A stretch of DNA of 55,806 nt from Salinivirgaceae bacterium (lineage in GTDB: Bacteria; Bacteroidota; Bacteroidia; Bacteroidales; Salinivirgaceae). Below, in pieces: positions 43,933-51,508 of this stretch. The first letter of the stretch is position 1, and every line of letters begins with the position of its first letter. The translations under genes and the position numbers were made by a program. Location: the NCBI GenBank assembly GCA_027858775.1, contig JAQICA010000260.1, forward strand, positions 1-55,806. The letters run 5' to 3'. The notes under the pieces are model-generated. The model was given only the letters and a program-made list of their open reading frames with translations. It did no database searches and was not told where the DNA came from.

Positions 43933-43944
43933 TTACATATGTAT
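43933..43944. promoter_or_regulatory. Operator-like dyad covering the pyrD start codon
   Basis: TTACATATGTAT, nine of ten arm bases of TTACA-N2-TGTAA. The pyrD ATG is inside it, in the same GTTTACATATGT context as the start of the HTH gene. Confidence 0.4.
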
Positions 43945-44952
43945 AAAACAATAATTCGTCCGTTACTATTTCACTTTGAACCGGAAAAAGCACATCGCAT
44001 TACCTTTCAATTGTTAAAGACGCTTCAAGCAACACCAGGAGCCTTGCCACTGCTAAAATGGTTTATACACAGCCATACAGAGCCTGTTCACTTAATGGGA
44101 TTAACTTTTCCTAATCGAGTAGGACTGGCTGCGGGTCTGGACAAGAATGCAGAACTCCTTAAGGTTTGGCAGGCACTGGGGTTTGGATTTGCCGAAATAG
44201 GCACAGTAACGCCTCGTGCACAGTCTGGTAATCCGAAACCCAGATTGTTTCGGATACCTCAGGATCAGGCATTAATCAACCGAATGGGCTTCAATAATCA
44301 AGGCGTTGATAAGGTTGTTAACCGGCTTAAAAATAGACCCAAAGGCTATGTTGTAGGAGGAAATATAGGTAAGAACACACTAACGCCTAATGAGATCGCT
44401 ATAGATGATTATTTAACGGTGTTTAAGAATCTATCTCCATGGGTCGATTATATTGTGGTAAATGTGAGTTGCCCAAATATTTCTAATTTGTCGAAATTAC
44501 AAGATCGCGAATCACTTAAGTTGTTACTTCATGCTATTATGACTGCCAGGGAGAACCTATCGGAAAGAACTCCGGTTTTACTTAAAATATCACCTGATTT
44601 AAATAATGGACAACTTACAGATACGCTGAATTTGATTAGCGAAATGAACTTAGACGGCGTTATAGCTACTAATACAAGCAGTCAACGGAAAGGGTTGCGC
44701 ATTAGCGACCAGGAAATTCAAGCTATTGGAAATGGAGGATTAAGCGGAAAGCCCTTATCCAATCGTACTACAGAAATTATTCGTATTATTCGGCGCGAAA
44801 TGGGGAACGACATTCCTGTTATTGCGTCGGGCGGTATTGTAAACATTGACGATGCACGAGCAAAACTTGATGCAGGTGCTAATATGTTACAATTGTATAC
44901 AGGGTTCATCTATGAAGGAACGCGTTTAATAAAGCAGTGTTTACAGTTGTAA
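43939..44952 (+). CDS. pyrD: Dihydroorotate dehydrogenase (quinone), class 2
   Basis: PyrD oxidises dihydroorotate to orotate in pyrimidine synthesis, passing electrons to the membrane quinone pool. It has 337 residues. An N-terminal helical membrane-contact segment (1-45) precedes the FMN barrel: VGLAAGLDKNAE, IGTVTPRAQSGNPKPRLFR and the catalytic base Ser177 in YIVVNVSCPN, which marks class 2. TNTSSQRKGL and ASGGI lie in the second half. It follows the HTH gene by 106 bases on the same strand and may be under its control. Confidence 0.96.
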   Translation: MYKTIIRPLLFHFEPEKAHRITFQLLKTLQATPGALPLLKWFIHSHTEPVHLMGLTFPNRVGLAAGLDKNAELLKVWQALGFGFAEIGTVTPRAQSGNPKPRLFRIPQDQALINRMGFNNQGVDKVVNRLKNRPKGYVVGGNIGKNTLTPNEIAIDDYLTVFKNLSPWVDYIVVNVSCPNISNLSKLQDRESLKLLLHAIMTARENLSERTPVLLKISPDLNNGQLTDTLNLISEMNLDGVIATNTSSQRKGLRISDQEIQAIGNGGLSGKPLSNRTTEIIRIIRREMGNDIPVIASGGIVNIDDARAKLDAGANMLQLYTGFIYEGTRLIKQCLQL

Positions 44953-44956
44953 ACAC
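44937..44956. promoter_or_regulatory. Perfect 20-bp operator-like dyad at the pyrD end / adk upstream region
   Basis: GTGTTTACAGTTGTAAACAC, nine-base arms and a two-base centre, covering the pyrD stop codon and ending eight bases before the TTTG box of the next promoter. A near copy, TTACAATTGTAT, lies at 44887-44898 inside pyrD. Confidence 0.55.
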
Positions 44957-44963
44957 ATAATTC

Positions 44964-44994
44964 TTTGTTTAAGTAAAAACTTAGCGTATTTTTA
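44964..44994 (+). promoter_or_regulatory. Promoter of the tandem adenylate kinase gene
   Basis: TTTG (44964-44967), 19-bp spacer, TATTTTTA (44987-44994), differing from TAnnTTTG only in the last base. It lies 36 bases before the ATG and directly after the 20-bp dyad. Confidence 0.62.
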
Positions 44995-45030
44995 ACGACA
45001 GATATTAACTGAACACAAAAAATAAGCGAT

Positions 45031-46200
45031 ATGCTCAACATTGCATTATTTGGCCCTCCCGGAGCCGGGAAGGGAACACAGTCGAAACGACTTATAGAAA
45101 AATATAACCTTACTTACATCTCTACTGGTGATATTTTGCGCGACGAAATTGCTGCCGGAACTGTTTTGGGAATGAAAGCAAAATCGGTTATTGAGAAAGG
45201 TGGATTGGCTTCTGATGAGATTATTGTTCAAATTATTGAACAAAAAATCAAAAAAAATCCCTATGCCAATGGCTTTTTATTTGATGGCTTTCCCCGAACA
45301 ATTGTACAGGCTTATATCCTTGAAGGAATGTTGTTTAAAATGAATACGACACTTACTTGTATGTTGAGTCTGGAGGTTCCGAAAGATGAGCTTATTAAGC
45401 GTTTACGCGAGCGTGGAAAGGTATCGGGGCGTAAAGATGATAATGAAGAGGTTATTCAGAACCGTTTGCGCGAATACGATAAGAAAACTATTCCTGTGGC
45501 TGAGTTTTATAAAGATAAAAATATATACTTCGGTATCGATGGTATGGGCTCTTTAGACGATGTGTTCGTAAAGTTGGATGCTGCTGTGCAGAAATCGCTC
45601 GAAGATCGCTGGGTGAATCTAATTTTATTTGGTTATCCGGGTGCTGGAAAAGGAACCCAGGCTAAACTTTTAACCGAAAGGTATAACCTCCATTATATTT
45701 CGACCGGAAAAATTTTACGTCACGAGATTAAAAATAACACTGATATTGGCCGTTTGGCTAAGCCGTATATGGAAAAAGGTGCTATTGTTCCTGATGAATA
45801 CGCTATTAAGCTTATTGAACGGAAAATGGCTGAGAATTATAAAGCCAATGGGTTTATTTTCAAAGGTTTTCCACGCACCATGGTTCAGGCATACATTCTT
45901 GATGGAATGTTACATAAAATGGGGTCAACCATTACTTCGGTATACGAAATTGAAATTCCTGCCACTACGGCTGTTAAACGGTTAATTGCTCGAAGTAAAA
46001 CCGATATGCGCAGGCCTTATGATATGGATATAGAAACAATTATTGCGAGGCTTGAAGAGTATGAGACGCGTACGGCTAAAGCCAAAGCCTTTTACGATAA
46101 AAAACACTTATTACACAAGATTAATGGGCAAGGCACAGAGGAGGAGGTGCTTGAACGCTTGGGCGCCAAAATAGATAAGGTTATTCGCCAAGCAAGATAA
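45031..46200 (+). CDS. Fused tandem adenylate kinase, second domain atypical
   Basis: Two complete adenylate kinase domains lie in one 389-residue chain; a normal bacterial short-lid enzyme has about 190. Domain 1 (1-187): P-loop GPPGAGKGT (8-16), STGDILR (31-37), DGFPRT (85-90), lid-side GRKDD (133-137). Domain 2 (about 195-389): P-loop GYPGAGKGT (201-209), STGKILR, KGFPRT and RRPYD. The conserved Asp34 and Asp85, which correspond to E. coli Asp33 and Asp84 near the Mg site, are Lys227 and Lys278 in domain 2. Substrate arginines are kept. Domain 1 should interconvert AMP, ADP and ATP; domain 2 may be inactive, altered or regulatory. Its own promoter follows a TTACA-N2-TGTAA dyad. Confidence 0.9.
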   Translation: MLNIALFGPPGAGKGTQSKRLIEKYNLTYISTGDILRDEIAAGTVLGMKAKSVIEKGGLASDEIIVQIIEQKIKKNPYANGFLFDGFPRTIVQAYILEGMLFKMNTTLTCMLSLEVPKDELIKRLRERGKVSGRKDDNEEVIQNRLREYDKKTIPVAEFYKDKNIYFGIDGMGSLDDVFVKLDAAVQKSLEDRWVNLILFGYPGAGKGTQAKLLTERYNLHYISTGKILRHEIKNNTDIGRLAKPYMEKGAIVPDEYAIKLIERKMAENYKANGFIFKGFPRTMVQAYILDGMLHKMGSTITSVYEIEIPATTAVKRLIARSKTDMRRPYDMDIETIIARLEEYETRTAKAKAFYDKKHLLHKINGQGTEEEVLERLGAKIDKVIRQAR

Positions 46201-46246
46201 TCATTATCTATAAAAATGGCTTGTTTTAAGTGCTTTACTGCATAAC

Positions 46247-46293
46247 AAATCCTATACTATTGCTGAAGAGTAGTGGTATAGGATTTTCTTTTT
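46247..46293 (+). terminator. Terminator after the adenylate kinase gene
   Basis: AAATCCTATAC (46247-46257) pairs with GTATAGGATTT (46276-46286) and is followed by TCTTTTT. It separates convergent genes. Confidence 0.78.
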
Positions 46294-46297
46294 GATG

Positions 46298-47392
46298 TTA
46301 ATTGTGGTAACCTACTGATTGTGCTTCTGTTGCCCGATAGATATTGTATTTCGCTTCATCAAATACATAGTCCCAGCAGCCTTGCCGATGGAATAAATGA
46401 CCTCCAAAGCCTGATTTAAACCGGTATAAACCATACATCGGATGCGATGTGTCGGGCGAAGGCGATACACCAAACATGTCGTAACGTGTGCAGCCGCATT
46501 GTTTAGCCAATTGCATTGCTTCCCATTGTAACTGATAGGTTCCCATTAAGTTTCGGTTGCGTGAAGAGCTGGCTCCGTATAAATAGGTGGCCTGTTCATT
46601 TACGATGGTAAGGAACATTCCGGCAAGGGGAGTTTTATTTTTTTCTGCTATCAACATGTACAGATCGGTTTCTTTATCAGAATTTTGTGCTTCAATGGCG
46701 TGGTCGAAAAACTTGTAATCATCGGCATGAATGTGGTTGCGTTGGGTAGTTTCTGCATATATTTCATACCATTTATCCAATTCGGTGCGTTCGGCAATGC
46801 GTACATCAACACCTTTTTTTTGCGATAAGCGGATATTATAACGTGTTTTACTTTTCATGTTGTATATAAGCTCCTGAGTGCTTTTATTCAAATCAATAAA
46901 TATCGTATTGGTAGGCAATGCGTCGGAGACAGCCTTACGCAATGCATGATTTTGGGTCCCAAAGTTCATACGCAGTTCGCGAATATGGGGTTCCGGATTT
47001 CCTAACCAGTTTCCGCTATTATCGTACCGATCATGGTCTTGTGTCCATGGCGATTCCCAAGGCACGTCGTACCGAAAAAATAAAACATTGTCAGGCAAAT
47101 ACGGATGAATTGTTTCTGTTAATTCTTCTAGTATATTGCCAGTATGAATAGTATGTACTTCAGAGAACGGTATATACGGAACATATGCCATTGTGAGATC
47201 GCTGGCGATATATGTAACGAGCACAAGCATATCGGCCGAACTTTGTATTTTACCATCCGAAAGAATTTCTATATGGAATCCTAAAGCGTTCCAGCCGTTT
47301 TGTTCTTTTAGTTTTGCCCAAAAGCCGGTTTGTTGTGGTGTTGCATTATTTCGAATCGTGTAAGGACTTTTTTGCGAAATATTGATATCCAT
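46298..47392 (-). CDS. FemAB-like (lipid II aminoacyl/peptidyl transferase family) protein
   Basis: A 364-residue cytoplasmic protein of double GNAT fold. Characteristic parts are the front segment GFWAKLKEQNGWNALGF, the motif MKSKTRYNIRLSQKKGVDVRI (about 179-199) and the closing YDMFGVSPSPDTSHPMYGLYRFKSGFGG. The family moves amino acids from aminoacyl-tRNA to the peptidoglycan precursor in Gram-positives. In Bacteroidota its substrate is not established, because they do not generally have interpeptide bridges. It is convergent with the adenylate kinase gene and stands alone. Confidence 0.85.
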   Translation of the reverse strand: MDINISQKSPYTIRNNATPQQTGFWAKLKEQNGWNALGFHIEILSDGKIQSSADMLVLVTYIASDLTMAYVPYIPFSEVHTIHTGNILEELTETIHPYLPDNVLFFRYDVPWESPWTQDHDRYDNSGNWLGNPEPHIRELRMNFGTQNHALRKAVSDALPTNTIFIDLNKSTQELIYNMKSKTRYNIRLSQKKGVDVRIAERTELDKWYEIYAETTQRNHIHADDYKFFDHAIEAQNSDKETDLYMLIAEKNKTPLAGMFLTIVNEQATYLYGASSSRNRNLMGTYQLQWEAMQLAKQCGCTRYDMFGVSPSPDTSHPMYGLYRFKSGFGGHLFHRQGCWDYVFDEAKYNIYRATEAQSVGYHN

Positions 47393-47492
47393 TGGTTTTG
47401 TATTTTATAGCCGCGAAACTAAAAACTATTCCAGGAAATACCAAATCCACTATTGTCCTATAATTTATATTATGTAAAATAGAATAGTTTGT

Positions 47493-47519
47493 AAAAAAGG
47501 GAGAAATACTTCTCCCTTT
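47493..47519 (-). terminator. Terminator after the TPR protein gene
   Basis: AAAGGGAGA (47496-47504) pairs with TCTCCCTTT (47511-47519) around a six-base loop. On the minus strand a run of T follows. Confidence 0.82.
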
Positions 47520-47524
47520 ATATA

Positions 47525-48694
47525 TTACAAGTTCTCCAGTTTTTTATTGACTTCTTCAATTTTTTCCGATATCCCTTCTTGATTACGCAATTGCATGAAA
47601 ATTTTCTTCAGGGTTTTGAGTATTTGTTCATCTTTAGGTGCTAGTTCGTGTGCACGTTCAAAATATTTGGCAGCTTGTTCAAACTCAGCAACCATTTTCT
47701 CAAGCAATGCATTATACTCTTCCTCCTGATCCAGATCCAATTTTCCGGCCTCAACACGGTATTCAACGGCACGGTTAAAAAAGAGCGTTCCGGTATTAAA
47801 CATAACGTCTACGTTGTCCGGATCAATTTTCATAGCTGCATCATAAGCTTCTTGGGCTTTTTCGGCATTTCCTAAGGCATTATAAATATCGCCCTGTGCC
47901 TGATATAATTTAACATTTTCCGGATCTTTTTCAATGGCTTTGTTAATATAAACAAGCGCATCTTCCATTTTATCGTTCTTATTGTAATAATCAATCAGCA
48001 ATAATAACAGGTCTTTATTATCTTCTGCTTTCTCTACACCCTCTTTAATGGTTGCAAGATACCCTGCAGCATCTTCTTCTTTTTGCAGAATAAGCGCTAT
48101 ACGAATATACGAACGTGCTGTTTCTACTCCCTGCTCAATGGACTTTTTGTAAAGCTGCTTGGCTTCATCCATTTTGCCCGATTCTTCTGCAGAATAACCT
48201 GCGTAAAAATAAGTCGGTTTATAAATCTCGGCTAAATCCATTGTTTTTTCATGGGCAGCTCCGTCAATCAGCACCACAAAAATTTTGTAGGCCGTTTCGT
48301 AATCTTTGGCCTTAAGTGCTTCAATAGCTTCATTTCTAGCTTGTTGCAACGCTACGTTAAAGCGAGAAATAACATCCTTTTCATACCGACCCTTTTCGTC
48401 CAGCTCAAGTGATTTAGTAAATGATTCCATTGCCACTAATATGGGTTGATCGTGCAAATGATTCCATGAGGAATCCTGATAAATATTTTGGTAGATCATA
48501 CCGCGATAGTACCATGTTTTTGGATCTTCCATTGTTTTCGGATGATCTTTTGCTTCGTCAATGGCTACTATAGCCTTATCGAGCTGATTATACTTTGGTT
48601 TAGCATAGTTGTAAGCACTTACTACCTTTTTGTTTTGTGCTTGTGTAAAACCTATGGAACCAATTAAAATTGCTAATAAAATTAATTTTTTCAT
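47525..48694 (-). CDS. Exported TPR-repeat protein
   Basis: A 389-residue periplasmic protein. Signal peptide MKKLILLAILIGSIGFTQAQ is followed by TPR motifs to the end, including TYFYAGYSAEESGKMDEAKQLYKKSI, ALVYINKAIEKDPENVKLYQAQGDIYNALGNAEKAQEAY and AAKYFERAHELAPKDEQIL. The start is the ATG at 48694 at the signal peptide; an open extension to 48766 would overlap gyrA and its own promoter. It directly follows gyrA, an arrangement I know from Bacteroidales. It probably scaffolds an envelope complex; no partner is evident. Confidence 0.82.
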   Translation of the reverse strand: MKKLILLAILIGSIGFTQAQNKKVVSAYNYAKPKYNQLDKAIVAIDEAKDHPKTMEDPKTWYYRGMIYQNIYQDSSWNHLHDQPILVAMESFTKSLELDEKGRYEKDVISRFNVALQQARNEAIEALKAKDYETAYKIFVVLIDGAAHEKTMDLAEIYKPTYFYAGYSAEESGKMDEAKQLYKKSIEQGVETARSYIRIALILQKEEDAAGYLATIKEGVEKAEDNKDLLLLLIDYYNKNDKMEDALVYINKAIEKDPENVKLYQAQGDIYNALGNAEKAQEAYDAAMKIDPDNVDVMFNTGTLFFNRAVEYRVEAGKLDLDQEEEYNALLEKMVAEFEQAAKYFERAHELAPKDEQILKTLKKIFMQLRNQEGISEKIEEVNKKLENL

Positions 48695-48717
48695 GTCGTA
48701 TGATTTTTCAATTTTGC

Positions 48718-48749
48718 TAAAGTTATGAGGTTTGCAAAAACTATACAAT
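48718..48749 (-). promoter_or_regulatory. Candidate promoter of the TPR gene after gyrA
   Basis: Minus strand ATTG (48749-48746), 20-bp spacer, TAACTTTA (48725-48718). It abuts the gyrA stop codon and gives a leader of about 20 bases to the ATG at 48694. Confidence 0.45.
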
Positions 48750-49745
48750 TTATTCTTTTTCTTCACTTAAATTTTCAGGTGCATTATCGACTATCTCCTC
48801 AATTTCGCCTTCATCACCGTTATTTGCGGCATAAGCTATAGCCGCTATCTGATCGTCTTTTTTCAGATTAATCAGTCTCACTCCCTGAGTTGCCCGACCA
48901 AGAACACGCATTTTTTCAACCGACAGACGAATGGTTAAACCTTTACGTGTAATAATCATGATATCATCGCTGTCTGTCACACCTTTAAGCGCAATCATTT
49001 TACCGGTTTTCTCGGTTACGTTCATGGTTTTTACACCTTTTCCTCCCCGGTTAATGACACGGTAATCTTTTATCAATGAGCGCTTTCCATATCCATTTTC
49101 AGATACGACCAGTATGTCTTCCGATTCATTTTCGACCGTAATCATACCAATAACTTCATCGCCTTCAGCAAGTGAAATACCTCTTACTCCTCCTGCAGTA
49201 CGCCCTACTGTGCGCACATTGGCTTCAGGGAAGCGTATGGCCTTACCGGCTTTTACACCCATTAATACATCGTGATTTCCATTGGTCAACTTAGCTTCCA
49301 GCAACTCATCGCCTTCTCTGATGTTTACTGCTACAATACCGTTGGTACGTGGACGAGAATAGGCTTCAAGTAAGGTCTTTTTTACAACACCTTTTTTCGT
49401 TGCTAAAATAATATTGTGCGAATTAATGTAATCTTCATCTTTCAGGTCTTTTACATTAATATATGCTTTTACACTATCTTCTGTTTCAATGTTCAGTAGA
49501 TTTTGCATGGCACGCCCTTTCGAAGTACGTGTTCCTTCCGGTATTTCATATACTTTCTGCCAGAAACATTTTCCTTTTTCTGTGAAAAAGAGCATGGTAT
49601 TGTGCATTGAGGCGACATACATATGCTCCACGAAATCAGAATCGCGTGTAGAACTTCCTTTCGATCCGGTACCTCCACGTCCTTGTGTTTTAAACTCAAC
49701 AAGAGCTGTTCGTTTAATATAGCCAAGGTGCGAAATGGTAATCAC
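48750..49745 (-). CDS. gyrA: DNA gyrase subunit A, C-terminal pinwheel domain (downstream of in-frame stop)
   Basis: This is the second half of gyrA: 331 residues of the DNA-wrapping beta-pinwheel, with repeated blades (ITISHLGYIKRTALVEF, LATKKGVVKKT, GVKAGKAIRFPE, SENGYGKRSLI, ITRKGLTIRL) and the GyrA box QGRGGTG near the start. An acidic tail (GDEGEIEEIVDNAPENLSEEKE) ends it. It continues in the same frame as the N-terminal part after one TAA and 19 codons. No in-frame ATG precedes it. The first usable in-frame start is GTG at 49745. If not made by readthrough, it would need internal initiation. Confidence 0.85.
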   Translation of the reverse strand: MITISHLGYIKRTALVEFKTQGRGGTGSKGSSTRDSDFVEHMYVASMHNTMLFFTEKGKCFWQKVYEIPEGTRTSKGRAMQNLLNIETEDSVKAYINVKDLKDEDYINSHNIILATKKGVVKKTLLEAYSRPRTNGIVAVNIREGDELLEAKLTNGNHDVLMGVKAGKAIRFPEANVRTVGRTAGGVRGISLAEGDEVIGMITVENESEDILVVSENGYGKRSLIKDYRVINRGGKGVKTMNVTEKTGKMIALKGVTDSDDIMIITRKGLTIRLSVEKMRVLGRATQGVRLINLKKDDQIAAIAYAANNGDEGEIEEIVDNAPENLSEEKE

Positions 49746-49802
49746 TACGTCTTCATCGGCATAGAAATCTTCAGTATTAAATTCTTCAGCATCATTTGTT
49801 AT

Positions 49803-49805
49803 TTA
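49803..49805 (-). other. gyrA: In-frame TAA interrupting gyrA
   Basis: The frame reads GDERRT-stop-ITNDAEEFNTEDFYADEDVVITISH. In the GyrA proteins I know, this site is RRTEI, so TAA takes the place of a conserved Glu codon, a single G-to-T change from GAA. Reading through would give 834 residues, a normal GyrA length. Sequencing error, nonsense mutation or a genuine split gene cannot be told apart here. Confidence 0.9.
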
Positions 49806-51254
49806 TGTGCGTCTTTCGTCTCCGTATTGTTCTTTTACTTCGACTAATTCATCTTTAACAATTCCCATTCGTATTTCCTTGTCGGCCAATACTTTTTTAT
49901 ACCAGTTTATTTTTTTCAACAATTCATTATACTCTTCGCGCAATTTGTCTTGTTCCAGACCGGTCAACTGACCAAGACGCATATCGACAATCGCTTTTGA
50001 TTGCGCTTCAGACAGTTCGAATCGCTCAATTAGCTTATTTTTTGCCTCTTCCCGGTTCGATGAACTTCTGATAAGTTTAACAACCTCGTCGATATTATCG
50101 CTGGCAATAATGAGTCCCTCCAGAATGTGTGCCCGTTTTTCGGCCTGATCTAATTCATACTGCGTTCTGCGGGTAACCACTTCGTGTCTGTGCTCAATAA
50201 ACTCTTTGATAATCTCTTTCAGCGTTAATAACTTTGGACGCCCTTTTACAAGTGCAATATTATTGACACTAAACGTTGATTGTAGCTGTGTATATTTGTA
50301 TAGTTTATTGAGAACGACATTGGCAATAGCATCACGTCTTATGTCGTAAACAATGCGCATTCCGTTTCTGTCCGACTCATCGTTGAGGTTTGTAATTCCT
50401 TCTAGTTTTTTATCATTAATAAGCTCAGCCGTCTTCATAATCATTTCGGCCTTATTTACCATGTAAGGAATTTCGGTTACAATAATGCGTTCTTTTCCGT
50501 TTTCATCGGTTTCTATTTCGGCTTTGGCACGCATCACTACGCGGCCTTTGCCGGTTCTGTATGCTTCCTTAACACCGGTATAACCATAAATAATCCCTCC
50601 TGTTGGGAAATCGGGAGCCTTTATTTTCTCAATTAACGTTTCGATATCTACATCGTAATCGTCAACATAAGCCATACACGCATCAATAACATCGGAAAGG
50701 TTATGTGGTGGCATATTCGTGGCCATTCCCACGGCAATACCTGAAGCCCCATTGACGAGTAAGGTTGGCAGGCGAGTTGGTAATACCGTTGGTTCTTTTA
50801 GCGTATCATCAAAATTCAACTGAAAATCGACGGTATCCTTATCGATATCGGCGAGTGTTAACTCAGAAATGCGTTTCAAACGTGCCTCTGTATAACGCAA
50901 TGCTGCCGGACTGTCGCCATCGACAGAGCCAAAGTTTCCTTGTCCATCGACAAGCATATAACGCATTGACCACGGTTGAGCCATACGCACCATGGCATAA
51001 TAAACGGAAGAGTCGCCGTGTGGGTGATACTTACCCAGCACCTCTCCTACAATACGAGCCGACTTTTTGTGTGATTTATTATAAGCAACTCCTAATTCAT
51101 GCATACCGAATAAAACACGGCGATGAACCGGTTTTAAGCCGTCCCGTACGTCAGGAAGTGCTCGCGCAACAATTACCGACATTGAGTAATCAATGTAGGC
51201 CGACTTCATTTCTTCTTCGATATTGATCTTTTGTATGTTCTCTCCTTCAGCCAT
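49803..51254 (-). CDS. gyrA: DNA gyrase subunit A, N-terminal breakage-reunion domain (ends at in-frame stop)
   Basis: GyrA with GyrB introduces negative supercoils. The 483-residue product holds the whole breakage-reunion part: [40 protein letters not shown], the quinolone region [21 protein letters not shown], the catalytic Tyr121 in [10 protein letters not shown], and the coiled coil and tower to [11 protein letters not shown]. It ends at the boundary where E. coli GyrA can be cut into a 59-kDa active fragment and the C-terminal domain. The C-terminal pinwheel is encoded in frame directly downstream. At the E. coli Asp87 position it has Tyr86. It is divergent from clpC, with a near-consensus promoter. 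Confidence 0.92.
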   Translation of the reverse strand: MAEGENIQKINIEEEMKSAYIDYSMSVIVARALPDVRDGLKPVHRRVLFGMHELGVAYNKSHKKSARIVGEVLGKYHPHGDSSVYYAMVRMAQPWSMRYMLVDGQGNFGSVDGDSPAALRYTEARLKRISELTLADIDKDTVDFQLNFDDTLKEPTVLPTRLPTLLVNGASGIAVGMATNMPPHNLSDVIDACMAYVDDYDVDIETLIEKIKAPDFPTGGIIYGYTGVKEAYRTGKGRVVMRAKAEIETDENGKERIIVTEIPYMVNKAEMIMKTAELINDKKLEGITNLNDESDRNGMRIVYDIRRDAIANVVLNKLYKYTQLQSTFSVNNIALVKGRPKLLTLKEIIKEFIEHRHEVVTRRTQYELDQAEKRAHILEGLIIASDNIDEVVKLIRSSSNREEAKNKLIERFELSEAQSKAIVDMRLGQLTGLEQDKLREEYNELLKKINWYKKVLADKEIRMGIVKDELVEVKEQYGDERRT

Positions 51255-51281
51255 TCATTTACGGTTTTGAAAATTAGCTTT

Positions 51282-51312
51282 CAAAAATACGCATTATGCC
51301 GAGATATACAAT
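51282..51312 (-). promoter_or_regulatory. Promoter of gyrA
   Basis: Minus strand ATTG (51312-51309), 19-bp spacer, TATTTTTG (51289-51282). The -7 box is a full match, 28 bases before the ATG. Confidence 0.62.
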
Positions 51313-51428
51313 TGTTTTGACCGTTAACTTTATCAACAACTAATTGTTCATAATTTTGGCTACTGTTTTTTGTCTGTGAACCTATTTTTTTATGAACAAT
51401 CGTCCATTTTAATGCGTTTTTGTTTTAT

Positions 51429-51461
51429 TTTGCAAATTAGAATAGTTAGGTTTCATTTTTG
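51429..51461 (+). promoter_or_regulatory. Candidate promoter of clpC
   Basis: TTTG (51429-51432), 21-bp spacer, CATTTTTG (51454-51461), one base off TAnnTTTG. It places the clpC start of transcription just before the chosen ATG. GTAAC-AGT-GTTAC (51461-51473) follows as a small dyad that might bind a regulator. Confidence 0.45.
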
Positions 51462-51508
51462 TAACAGTGTTACCTACAATTTATAAACGAAGAAAACCCA
51501 TTTTGAAT

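Noticed and set aside
48695-48766. Extension of the TPR protein into the end of gyrA
   Set aside because: The signal peptide starts at 48694 and the promoter would be inside the extension.
49746-49802. A frameshift as the cause of the gyrA break
   Set aside because: The distance between the two parts is exactly 19 codons and the linker residues between them translate sensibly in the same frame.
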